Below are positions 51,669 to 59,989 of a stretch of 64,000 nt of DNA, piece by piece. Below the pieces are notes generated by a model that did not search any database, was not told where the DNA came from, and worked only from the letters and a program-made list of their open reading frames with translations. The translations under genes and the position numbers were made by a program. The stretch's first letter is position 1; every line of letters begins with the position of its first letter. The stretch comes from Collinsella sp. (lineage in GTDB: Bacteria > Actinomycetota > Coriobacteriia > Coriobacteriales > Coriobacteriaceae): the NCBI GenBank assembly GCA_019414205.1, contig DXML01000003.1:62001-126000 (forward strand), written 5' to 3'.

Positions 51669-52048
51669 TGACGAGCGCCCTCTTCCTTTCAACTGACACA
51701 CTAGTCAAACCGTTGGAAGGATACGCCGCTCACCGAAAAACACCACCGTCCACCGACTCATTAACACAACGTTCATATTTGACCCACAACAAAACAACCG
51801 CGATCCCAAACGAGACCGCGGCCGCTACAGTCGTAAGTCAAGAAGCGCCACATGCATCTCAATCCCGATCGATAAGACGCGAGGCGCGAAGCGCGCCTTA
51901 TTCCCTTCAGCTTTAATCCCAGAAGACCGAGGACGAAGGGACCCGACGGGTTTCCCTCTGAATGCATTCCGCAGCACGAAGCCCCATCAAAGTGCGCGAA
52001 GCGCGCTATCTTTCCCCAGCAGTAATCCGCCGAAGACCGGACATCGTA
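51669..52048. other. Intergenic region upstream of larA, no gene
   Basis: About 380 bp with no credible coding frame. The larA-proximal half is A/C-rich. The distal part (51860-52040) has pieces like the 127-bp element: CCGAGGACG at 51929, GCATTCCGCAG at 51964 and AAGTGCGCGAAGCGC at 51990. It also holds a GCGCGAAGCGC-type hairpin. It may hold decayed copies of the element. Confidence 0.5.
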
Positions 52049-52175
52049 GGGCCCGCCATTAGTTTACTTTTAGGCACACTCCGCAGGACGCAAGAAGCCC
52101 TCGCCGCACGAAGTGCGCAGCGAGGGCTTCTTGCATGTCCGAGGACGTGCCTAAAAGTAAGCTGATGGCGGGCCC
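52049..52175 (-). ncRNA. Structured 127-bp element, copy 2
   Basis: Same length and plan as copy 1: outer arms 52049-52077 and 52147-52175, loops CTCCGCAGGACGC and GCATGTCCGAGGAC, inner arms 52092-52104 and 52120-52132, identical apex. It stands 21 nt past the ppc stop on the minus strand and is followed by the same GGACG as copy 1. Confidence 0.7.
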
Positions 52176-52196
52176 GGACGACTACAGGGCTATCGA

Positions 52197-55010
52197 TTAC
52201 CCCGTGTTCTGCAAACCTGCCGAGACGCCGGTCACAGTCGAAAGAATCAGGCTCATGTACTCGGCCTTCTTCTCCTCGGCCATCTCGTCCTGGTTCATAC
52301 GCACCTCGCGAAGGGCGCGGACCTGGGCGATGGACAGGGCGTCGACGTAGGGGTTGCGCACGCGGACGGCGCAACCGAGCACGCGGCGGCGCTGCAGCGG
52401 CCACTCGTCACCGACGATGGCAAGGACCCACTTACGCGTGAGCTGCATCTCGGTGAAGACCTTCTCGGACAAATCCTGGCGATCGCCCAGGTGCAGATAC
52501 ATCTTGGCGATGCGCTGATCGGTCTTGGCGATCGACATCTCGATGTTGTCGATAAAGGTGCGGAAGAACGGCCACTCCTGGTAGGCAGCCTTGAGCTGGT
52601 CAAGGTCGCCCAGCTGCTCGCAGGCGGTGCCCAGGCCATACCAAGCGGCCAGGTTAATGCGTGCCTGGCTCCAGCTGAAGATCCACGGAATGGTACGCAG
52701 GTCGTCGAGCGACTTGGCGCCCAGGCCGCGCTTAGCGGGACGCGAGCCGATCGGCAGCAGACCGACTTCGGTCAGCGGCGTCACGGTCGAGAACCACGGT
52801 GTAAAGTCCTCGGTGTTCAGCAGGTCCAGATAGCGCTCGTGACTTGCAGCGTTAAGCTTCTCGGCCATATCCCAGAACTTCTGCGTGGTCTCTGTGTTGG
52901 TCTTCTCGACACTCGGGGCCGACTGCAAAAGCGTTGCGGCGGCAACGGACTCAACATGGCGCTGAGCCAGCGTGCGGTTGCCGTAACGGGCAAAGATGAC
53001 CTCGCCCTGCTCGGTGAGCTTAAAGAAGCAGTTGACCGAACCCTTGGGCTGCGCCAGCACGGCCTTGTTGGCCGGGCCGCCGCCACGGCCCACGGCACCG
53101 CCGCGACCGTGCATGAGCACCAGGTCGATATCGTTCTTCTCGGCCCACTTGGCAATGCGCTCCTGCGCGGAGTGCAGCGCGAGCATGGCCGTGGTAGGAC
53201 CGGCATCCTTGGAGGAGTCGGAATAGCCCAGCATGACCTCCATGCGGCGGTTGGTCTGGGCAAGGCGCTTTTGCACCACAGGCAGCGTAAGCATCTGGTC
53301 GAGCACGTCGACGCAGCCCTCGAGGTCCTCGAGCTGCTCGAACAGCGGGATCACGTCGAGCTCGGGGACATCCTCCTCGTGTGCAAAGGACAGGTGGGCA
53401 AGCTCAAAGACGTCGGCCACATGCTGGGCGCTCTTGGTAAACGAGATGATGTAGCGGTGCGCCATCTTCTTGCCGTAGCGCTTTTGGATGGAACCGATAG
53501 CGCGGAAGGTATCGATGACCTCGCGCGTCATGGGCTGCAGGTCGCCATGGATACCGTTCTCGTGGATATCCTTGAGGGCGCGGGCGTGCACCACGGAGTG
53601 CTGACGGAACTCCATCTCGACCATATGGAAGCCGAAGGACTCGACCTGCCAGATGATGGTTTGGACCGGACCGTAGGCGGCACGGACGGCACCGCAGGCA
53701 GCAAGCGAACGCTGGACGACGCGCAGGTCATCCAGGAACTCGTCGGCGCTGTGGTACATGGTGTCGGTGATGCGGCGCACGGTGGCGTTCAGGCGGTCGG
53801 CCATGACGAGCATGACGGCGCGATGCGGCTCGTGCTCGGAGATCAGCTCGGCGCGGGCCGTGTAACGAGGGCTCGTCTCGACCTGATGGTTCCACAGGTT
53901 AATAAGCTCGGCAGAAGGCTTGCTGTAGGTAGCCTCGAGCGTGAGGTTGCGGCCGATGTGGCGGCACTTGTCCTCGAGCTTGAGCACCATGTGCGTAAAG
54001 TACTTGGCGGCGACCTCACGGCTCACCTTGGCGGTGACGTTGGGGTTACCGTCGCGGTCGGAACCGATCCAGCTGCCGGGATGGAAGAACGCCGGGCACA
54101 GCGGCGGCACAGTACCGGCCTTGTCGCCCAGCACCCAATCGTCAAAACGACGATAGATAACGGGGATAACGTCGAACAGCGTGTTATCGAAGATGTCGAT
54201 GATGGTATCGGCTTCCTCGACCGGCGTGGGCTTCTTGAGCGCGATGGGACTCGTACGCACCAGGGCGTCGATCTCCTGCAGCATATGGCGCTCGTTCTCC
54301 ACCAGGTCGGAGCCGCCCAGACGCGGACGCTCCTCCAGCAGGTTGGAGATACGGCGGATCTTGCCCTCGACGGCCTTACGACGGGCCTCGGTGGGATGTG
54401 CGGTAAAGACAGGGTGGAACTCGAGCTTGTCGAGCAGCTCGTTGGCACCCTCGACACCCAGCTCATTCACCAGCTGGTGATAGGCAACGGTAAGCTCGTT
54501 GGCAGGATCGACCTCGGTATCGGTCGACGCACCGGCCTCGCGCTCGCGCAGCTGCGCCACACGGTAGTTCTCCTCCGACAGGTTTGCCAGATGGAAAAAG
54601 CTCGTAAAGGCGCGAACGATGACCTGCTGCTTATCGAGCGGCAGGCTGTCGATCAAATCGACGACCTCACGAAATGCCACGGCAGTGGGCTCGTCGGCGG
54701 TGGGCACGCCCTGCTCGTCGACGGCTTCGTCGGCAGCGCAGGTACCGGGGTTGCCGGCATTGACCACAATCTCGGCTGTCAAAATCTTGTCGAACAGGTC
54801 CGCGATCTCGGGATCATACTCGCTAAGCACACGGCGCTCCAGGCGCAAGAACAGCGCCAGATTGTCGCGCAGCTCCTCGGGGATCTCGATCTCGGCGAGA
54901 CGCTCCCTGGACTCGGCATTCGAGCCGATTCGGTTAACGAGGCGGTTGACCACGGCAGCGACGCGCGCCGCGGCTTCGGGTACAGACTGGTTGCTTAGGT
55001 TCTCAGCCAC
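52197..55010 (-). CDS. ppc: Phosphoenolpyruvate carboxylase
   Basis: A 937-residue enzyme that carboxylates PEP to oxaloacetate, filling the reductive TCA branch to succinate. The catalytic His is in VFTAHPTEARRK; GSWIGSDRDGNPNV binds substrate; LMHGRGGAVGRGGGPA is the mobile Gly-rich loop; the end QNTG is invariant. The start is uncertain. GTG at 55010 has GGAGG four nt upstream. ATG at 55022 has its GGAGG only one nt away, too close to work. The GTG is preferred. Confidence 0.95.
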   Translation of the reverse strand: MAENLSNQSVPEAAARVAAVVNRLVNRIGSNAESRERLAEIEIPEELRDNLALFLRLERRVLSEYDPEIADLFDKILTAEIVVNAGNPGTCAADEAVDEQGVPTADEPTAVAFREVVDLIDSLPLDKQQVIVRAFTSFFHLANLSEENYRVAQLREREAGASTDTEVDPANELTVAYHQLVNELGVEGANELLDKLEFHPVFTAHPTEARRKAVEGKIRRISNLLEERPRLGGSDLVENERHMLQEIDALVRTSPIALKKPTPVEEADTIIDIFDNTLFDVIPVIYRRFDDWVLGDKAGTVPPLCPAFFHPGSWIGSDRDGNPNVTAKVSREVAAKYFTHMVLKLEDKCRHIGRNLTLEATYSKPSAELINLWNHQVETSPRYTARAELISEHEPHRAVMLVMADRLNATVRRITDTMYHSADEFLDDLRVVQRSLAACGAVRAAYGPVQTIIWQVESFGFHMVEMEFRQHSVVHARALKDIHENGIHGDLQPMTREVIDTFRAIGSIQKRYGKKMAHRYIISFTKSAQHVADVFELAHLSFAHEEDVPELDVIPLFEQLEDLEGCVDVLDQMLTLPVVQKRLAQTNRRMEVMLGYSDSSKDAGPTTAMLALHSAQERIAKWAEKNDIDLVLMHGRGGAVGRGGGPANKAVLAQPKGSVNCFFKLTEQGEVIFARYGNRTLAQRHVESVAAATLLQSAPSVEKTNTETTQKFWDMAEKLNAASHERYLDLLNTEDFTPWFSTVTPLTEVGLLPIGSRPAKRGLGAKSLDDLRTIPWIFSWSQARINLAAWYGLGTACEQLGDLDQLKAAYQEWPFFRTFIDNIEMSIAKTDQRIAKMYLHLGDRQDLSEKVFTEMQLTRKWVLAIVGDEWPLQRRRVLGCAVRVRNPYVDALSIAQVRALREVRMNQDEMAEEKKAEYMSLILSTVTGVSAGLQNTG

Positions 55011-55174
55011 GTTTCCTCCCATTCCTCCTTCTATGCACGTAACATGCGGTATTCATTATAGGCGCTTGAGAAATACTTTCGACACTGATTGCGCTTTACC
55101 ACACAAAAGTATTTTCTGCATTGCAAAGGTTTTTGCCCTAAATGGTCGTATTTCTCGGTGGGCGGCATACGTAA

Positions 55175-55210
55175 ACGGGGGCATTCCGCATAAAAGCGAA
55201 ACACCCCCGT
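55175..55210 (-). terminator. Hairpin after hisS
   Basis: ACGGGGG / CCCCCGT with a 22-nt loop, 58 nt past the hisS stop; only a short T-run. Confidence 0.45.
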
Positions 55211-55267
55211 AACAATCGCTCTCCATGAGCAGGGCACGTTAGCAGGCCCGAAGCTCAAAAAGATGCG

Positions 55268-56581
55268 CTACAGGCGCTCGCGAACCGCCTCGACGACGTT
55301 GTCCAGATCGGCGAGCACCTCGTCATGGCTCTGCATGTCGCGCACTTTGACCTTGCCGGCGGCAAGCTCGTCGCCACCCAGGACCAAGATGAGCTTGGCG
55401 CCTACCTTATCGGCTTGCTTAAACTGGGCCTTGAGCGAACGACCCTGATAGTCGGCCTCGGTCACGATACCTGCGGCGCGAAGCTCCTGCGTAATGGCAA
55501 AGACGTTCTGACGCAGCTCCTTGCCGGCGTTGGCGACATAGACGCACGGGGCCTCATCGGCACCCAAATCGCTGCCAAAGGCCTGCAGGGCCAGCAGGGC
55601 GCGCTCAAAACCGACAGCAAAGCCGACGCCCGCCGTGGGCTTGCCACCCTCGAGCTCGACCAGGCCATCGTAGCGGCCGCCGCCGCCGATGGAGCCGACG
55701 CCGGCGCCAGGGGCCTCGACCTCAAAGACAGTACGGGTGTAGTAGTCCAGGCCGCGCACCAAGGTGGGATCCTCGACATACTCGATACCGGCGGCATCCA
55801 GATAGCGCTTGACCTGCTCGTAGTGCTCGCGGCACTCATCGCACAGGTTGTCACCCATCAGCGGAGCCTCGGCCATGATCTCGCGGCAGTGGTCGTTCTT
55901 GCAGTCAAAGGCACGCAGCGGGTTGAGCTCGGCGCGCTCGCGGCACTCATCGCACATCTCGTCTGCGTGATCGAGGATAAACTGCTTGACTTGCTCGCGG
56001 TAAGCCGGACGGCACTGAGCGTCGCCCATCGAGTTAATGAGCAGACGAAGCTTGGAAAGATCGAAGCCCAGGCGCTTGTAAAACTCCATGAGCATGATGA
56101 TGCACTCGGCGTCTGCCGCCGGATCGGGAGCGCCGAGCCACTCGATGCCCACCTGGTGGAACTGGCGCAGGCGGCCCTTCTGGGGACGCTCGCCGCGGAA
56201 CATGGCCTCGGCGTAGTACGCCTTAAACGGCGTGGAGCCCTGGGGCACCAGATTGTTCTCGACGACAGCGCGCACCACGCCGGCCGTGCCCTCGGGGCGA
56301 AGCGCCAGGCGCTGCTTGGGCTTGAGTTTGGTGTCGGTGCCCTCGGTAAAGACGCGCTCCAGGTTGGCACCGCTGAACACGCGGAACATTTCCTTGCGCA
56401 CGACGTCGGTCGACTGGCCGATACCGTGGACAAACACGTCCACCTGCTCGATCGCGGGCGTCTCGATGGGTTTAAAACCAAACGGCTCGAACACGCCGGC
56501 CGCAATCTGCTGCATCTTTTGCCAGGCGCGCATCTCGGCGCCGATAAGGTCGCGGGTTCCCTCCGCCTTCTGTGCCTGCAT
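55268..56581 (-). CDS. hisS: Histidyl-tRNA synthetase
   Basis: A 437-residue class II synthetase. Motif 2 region has YAEAMFRGERPQKGRLRQFHQVGIEWLG. The histidine signatures LVRGLDYYTRTVFEV and GGGGRYDGL are present. Cys pairs (CDECRERAELNPLRAFDCKNDHC and CDEC) in the insertion could bind zinc, as in some bacterial forms. The C-terminal anticodon domain follows. ATG 56581 has AAAGG upstream; a TTG two codons earlier is less likely. Confidence 0.96.
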   Translation of the reverse strand: MQAQKAEGTRDLIGAEMRAWQKMQQIAAGVFEPFGFKPIETPAIEQVDVFVHGIGQSTDVVRKEMFRVFSGANLERVFTEGTDTKLKPKQRLALRPEGTAGVVRAVVENNLVPQGSTPFKAYYAEAMFRGERPQKGRLRQFHQVGIEWLGAPDPAADAECIIMLMEFYKRLGFDLSKLRLLINSMGDAQCRPAYREQVKQFILDHADEMCDECRERAELNPLRAFDCKNDHCREIMAEAPLMGDNLCDECREHYEQVKRYLDAAGIEYVEDPTLVRGLDYYTRTVFEVEAPGAGVGSIGGGGRYDGLVELEGGKPTAGVGFAVGFERALLALQAFGSDLGADEAPCVYVANAGKELRQNVFAITQELRAAGIVTEADYQGRSLKAQFKQADKVGAKLILVLGGDELAAGKVKVRDMQSHDEVLADLDNVVEAVRERL

Positions 56582-56639
56582 GGGCAAACACCTTTCTTTT
56601 GTATCGCGTCATAGGTAACGGTCATTATACGGCACAAAT

Positions 56640-56713
56640 ACAAACAGCGGCGGCGCGTCTGACCGAACGAGGGTATGGGGACTCGTTCGGCCAGACGCGC
56701 CGCCGCTGTTTGT
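56640..56713. repeat. Long hairpin 1 of a triple array
   Basis: Arms ACAAACAGCGGCGGCGC... and complement pair over 32 positions with one mismatch, and a 10-nt loop. It starts 59 nt upstream of hisS. Confidence 0.85.
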
Positions 56714-56775
56714 GATCCCTTTTCCTCCGTCCCCTTCGGATCACGTGATCCCTTGGGGACGGAGGAATAGGGATC
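56714..56775. repeat. Long hairpin 2 of a triple array
   Basis: GATCCCTTTTCCTCCGTCCCC-type 21-bp arms with one mismatch. The loop holds its own palindrome GGATCACGTGATCC. It directly abuts hairpin 1. Confidence 0.85.
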
Positions 56776-56786
56776 ATTTCGTAGGC

Positions 56787-56849
56787 CCGTGGCCGCCTTG
56801 GAAACCGAATGATGGTACGAGCATCCATTCGGCTTCCAAGGCGGCCACG
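56787..56849. repeat. Long hairpin 3 of a triple array
   Basis: CCGTGGCCGCCTTGGAA-x-CCGAATG and its complement, 25 positions with one mismatch, and a 13-nt loop. Confidence 0.85.
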
Positions 56850-56885
56850 GACAGAACGGAGCGAACAGAAAAGAGCGACGGACGT

Positions 56886-57383
56886 CTACTCCCCCGCCAC
56901 GCTCGCGCGCAGCTTGGCGGCGATGGGCTCGGATGCCAGCAGGAACACGAGCATGACCACAGAGCACGCCAGGCACACAATCCAGGCGCTCGCAAAGGAG
57001 CCCGTGGCATCGAACAGCACGCCCGAGACGATGGCGCCCACGGTGCCGCCGACCATCTCGAGCGAGGTAATGGTGCCCGTGACCTTGCCGAGGTCGGCCA
57101 TGCCAAACTGCTTGGACGCGGCAATAGTAGGCGTGATGGTGCCCATGCACGTTCCGACACCAAAGCTCACGGCAGCCACGATGGGACCAAGATCGGTCGC
57201 GGGGAAGCACAGGGCAACGCAAGCGATAATGCACGCAACGGATCCCAGCACTTTGCCAAAGCGCAGGCCAAAGCGATCATAGATCGCGCCGAGCGAAATC
57301 TTGGCGGTAACGACCGTGGCCCTGATGACAAAGCCGGAGGCCACGACGAGCCAACCGGGGAAGCATTTATGCTGCTGGGGTAT
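56886..57383 (-). pseudogene. MFS transporter remnant: lost start codon and internal deletion
   Basis: The frame reads PQQHKCFPGWLVVASGFVI, like the first helix of an MFS/OFA-type transporter, and passes straight into RATVVTAKISLGAIYDRFGLRFGKVLG, the helix 7-8 region of such proteins, then on to a normal C-terminus. About 165 codons remain of the usual 400 or so, hence the middle is deleted. AAGGAG is placed six nt before ATA at 57383, where ATG is expected: the start seems mutated. The amidohydrolase stop lies directly before it, so the two once formed an operon. Confidence 0.7.
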
Positions 57384-57386
57384 GGA

Positions 57387-58688
57387 TTACTCCTTGTGGT
57401 CAGCGATGTAGCCCAAAGCAACGGCGGCATAAGCCGCGGCACCAAGTGGCAGCTCGGCATCGCTAAAGCGCGCCTTGGGATGATGCTGGGCAAAGTGTTC
57501 GTCCGTATCGGTCACAGCCGCGCCGATCGTAAAGTATGCGCTCGGTATCTCACTCGAGATAAGCGCAAAGTCCTCGCTCGCCATGGCATGGAACAGCGAC
57601 AGGAAGGTGGCCTTGGGCAGCGTCGCACCCACGTAGCCAAGCGAAGCCTGGGTCACGTCGTCATCGAGCACGAGCGGGGGAACATCCGAGAGCGTCTCGA
57701 TGGTGGCCGACGTGCGATACGTTGCGGCCACGCCGTTGACGACCTCGGCGATACGCTCCTTGAGGTGCTCCATGAGCTCAACGTCAAAGCCGCGCAGCGT
57801 GCCTTCGAGCACGCAGGTATCTGGGATGACGTTGGCCGCTTGACCACCGGCAAACTTACCCACGGTCAGTGCGACCTCCTTGGCCGCCGGCACTTCGCGA
57901 GCGATAAGCTCCTGAAGCGCCAGGTGCACATGGACGCCGGCCGTGATGGGGTCGATGCAGATCTCGGGGCTCGAGCCATGGCCGCCCTTGCCCTGCAGCG
58001 TGATGCGGAAACCGTACACGCCCGAAAGCGCCGGACTCCCATAGAGCACCAGGCCGAGCGGCGATTGGCTGTTAACATGCATGGCAAAAGCCGCCTGAGG
58101 GCGTGGGTTCTGCAGCAGACCGTCGACGATGGCGGCACGGGCACCCTCAAAGGTTTCCTCGCCCGGCTGGAACAGCAACTTAACCGTGGCGTTGGCGTCG
58201 AGAAGCTCGGACTCGCGGGCCTTGAGCATACGAGCCGCACCAAGCAGCGCCGTCGCGTGCATATCGTGACCGCAAGCATGCATGCAGCCATTGGTGGATG
58301 CAAAGGGCTCGCCGGATTCCTCGGCAACGGGCAGGGCATCCATGTCGCCGCGGAGCATGATGACCGTACCGGCCTGCTTGTCCGTGCACGTACCGTTACC
58401 CCGAGCAGCAGCTGCCGCGCCGGCACCGATAAGGCCAACGACACAGGAGCCGTCAACAAGCACGGCATAGGGAATATCCATCTCGTCCAGACGCGCCTGG
58501 ATAAAGGCGGACGTCTGCGGAAGGTTGTTACCCAGCTCGGGCATCTGGTGTAGATCGTGTCGCCACACAGCAAGCTCGTCTGCAAAAGTCTGAGCTTCTG
58601 CAACAAGACCGTCACCGATAGCGGCCTGCGCCGCTGCGGTAGCCTTGGGCGCTGGTTGCGGTTGAAAATCGGACAAAGCTGGTGCCAT
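57387..58688 (-). CDS. M20 family amidohydrolase / peptidase
   Basis: A 433-residue metal hydrolase of the M20D (amidohydrolase, hippurate/IAA-amino acid) group. HDLHQMPELG, the metal ligands in GCMHACGHDMHATALLGAA, QPGEE with the catalytic Glu, and the late AMASEDFALI are all present. A dimerisation domain lies in the middle (about 225-330; GKGGHGSSPEICIDPI). It cleaves N-acyl or aminobenzoyl amino acids in the cytosol. The start ATG 58688 has GGAGG upstream. A transporter remnant follows, hinting that it once had a dedicated importer. Confidence 0.85.
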   Translation of the reverse strand: MAPALSDFQPQPAPKATAAAQAAIGDGLVAEAQTFADELAVWRHDLHQMPELGNNLPQTSAFIQARLDEMDIPYAVLVDGSCVVGLIGAGAAAAARGNGTCTDKQAGTVIMLRGDMDALPVAEESGEPFASTNGCMHACGHDMHATALLGAARMLKARESELLDANATVKLLFQPGEETFEGARAAIVDGLLQNPRPQAAFAMHVNSQSPLGLVLYGSPALSGVYGFRITLQGKGGHGSSPEICIDPITAGVHVHLALQELIAREVPAAKEVALTVGKFAGGQAANVIPDTCVLEGTLRGFDVELMEHLKERIAEVVNGVAATYRTSATIETLSDVPPLVLDDDVTQASLGYVGATLPKATFLSLFHAMASEDFALISSEIPSAYFTIGAAVTDTDEHFAQHHPKARFSDAELPLGAAAYAAVALGYIADHKE

Positions 58689-58773
58689 AGATGCCCTCCA
58701 GTAACGTTTTTGCAGCAAGCACTTTGATAGCATAAAGTGCAAGGTACAACTTTAAGGGCGACGCATAAAAAAT

Positions 58774-58792
58774 GCCGCCCCGGGAGGGCGGC
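58774..58792 (-). terminator. Intrinsic terminator of the EamA gene
   Basis: GCCGCCC / GGGCGGC with a 5-nt loop, then six T on the minus strand, 12 nt past the stop. Confidence 0.85.
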
Positions 58793-58804
58793 GCAACAAG
58801 TTGT

Positions 58805-59788
58805 TTACAATTGCGGGCGCGGCTTTTTGCGCAAAAAATCGAAGTGAGTCTCACTCAAGATAATCGACAGGAAGATAAGCACGAAGCCGGCGAGTAGGCG
58901 CGAGGTGAGCGCCTCCCCCATCAGCAGCACCGAAAACAACACGCCCGAAGGCGACTCCATCGAAAGGAGCAGTGAGCCCGTCGAAGCCGGGACATGCGCC
59001 AGGCCGACGTTTTGGATGAGCAGAGCCACGCATGTGCAGCCCACCGAGAGAAACGCCATCACACCGATAAAGTTCGGCGTCCACACGGACAGAGGCGCCT
59101 GGGTCTCGAATAACAGCGACGAAACCAGGCTCAGCACGCCGTTGCCCACAAACATCCAAAACGTGATAACGTTGATGTCCATTTTGCGACCGTACTTGGC
59201 GGTCACCGCCATCTGGATGGCGAAGAAGACCGCGCCTGCCAGCGTAATGACGTCACCGATGTTGAACTCGACGCTATCGAGCGCCACCAAGCCAATGCCC
59301 GCCAAGCACAGCAGTGCCGCGCCCAGGTTATAGCGGGTGAGTTTTTCTCCGCTCAGAAAAAAGCTCGCGAACGGCACGAGGATGCAATACGTGCCCGTCA
59401 AAAAAGCATTCTTGCCCGCCGTAGTATATGCCAGACCGACCGTCTGCAACGCATAGGCCGCCCACATGAGCACGCCCATACTCAGGCCAACGATCAGATT
59501 GCGAGCGTTGAAATGTGCAGTGATGCGCTTGTGGAAGACGGCAAACATGACCAACGCTGCAGGCAGAAAGCGTACATAGAGCAGCTCGAACACCGGAATG
59601 GTGCCGAGTGCATCCTTCATAGTGGTAAAGGAGTAGCCCCAGATGACCGCCACCGAAAGTAGCAAAACTTTCCAGAACAGCGGGGAGCGTGCGCCGGCGC
59701 CCCTGGGAATACCGCCCGCGCCTAAATCCTCACGGGCCACAGGGCTATCGGGCATGTTTTCGATTTCGTTGGCAGCGTATTGGGCCAT
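58805..59788 (-). CDS. EamA/DMT-superfamily transporter
   Basis: A 327-residue protein with about ten membrane helices in two EamA repeats. The first has LSVAVIWGYSFTTMKDAL and ELLYVRFLPAALVM; the loops YTTAGKNAFLTGTYCILVPF and the second-half PASTGSLLLSMESPSGVLFSVLLMGE are typical. It exports or takes up small metabolites such as amino acids; the substrate is unknown. An N-terminal hydrophilic stretch of 35 residues precedes the first helix. GAGGA lies six nt before ATG 59788. Confidence 0.87.
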   Translation of the reverse strand: MAQYAANEIENMPDSPVAREDLGAGGIPRGAGARSPLFWKVLLLSVAVIWGYSFTTMKDALGTIPVFELLYVRFLPAALVMFAVFHKRITAHFNARNLIVGLSMGVLMWAAYALQTVGLAYTTAGKNAFLTGTYCILVPFASFFLSGEKLTRYNLGAALLCLAGIGLVALDSVEFNIGDVITLAGAVFFAIQMAVTAKYGRKMDINVITFWMFVGNGVLSLVSSLLFETQAPLSVWTPNFIGVMAFLSVGCTCVALLIQNVGLAHVPASTGSLLLSMESPSGVLFSVLLMGEALTSRLLAGFVLIFLSIILSETHFDFLRKKPRPQL

Positions 59789-59864
59789 GGAACATCCTCA
59801 CACTCAATCTGGGCGTGGTGTCCGCACGCGTATGGCTGCGTGCCGCCTCATGGTCAAATAAAAA

Positions 59865-59894
59865 CGGGGCGCACCGGACCCCCGGCACGCCCCG
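59865..59894 (-). terminator. Terminator of the YhgE operon
   Basis: CGGGGCG and CGCCCCG arms with inner CCGG/CCGG pairing, then TTTTTATTT on the minus strand; about 96 nt past the stop. Confidence 0.75.
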
Positions 59895-59989
59895 CTACTG
59901 TAGCAACAACCAAGCAGCCCACGCAATTCACTACGCTAAAGCATCGGGTTGGAAGACCTTGATGTTCCGACGGCGTTTACATTGTTGCG

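Noticed and set aside
52491..54998. Very long open frame antisense to ppc (835 codons), and similar ones opposite feoB, kdpB, ligA and the YhgE genes
   Set aside because: High GC with strong codon bias leaves few stops in the antisense frames. The peptides are low-complexity (Gly/Arg/His/Val-rich), lack ribosome sites and show no family features.
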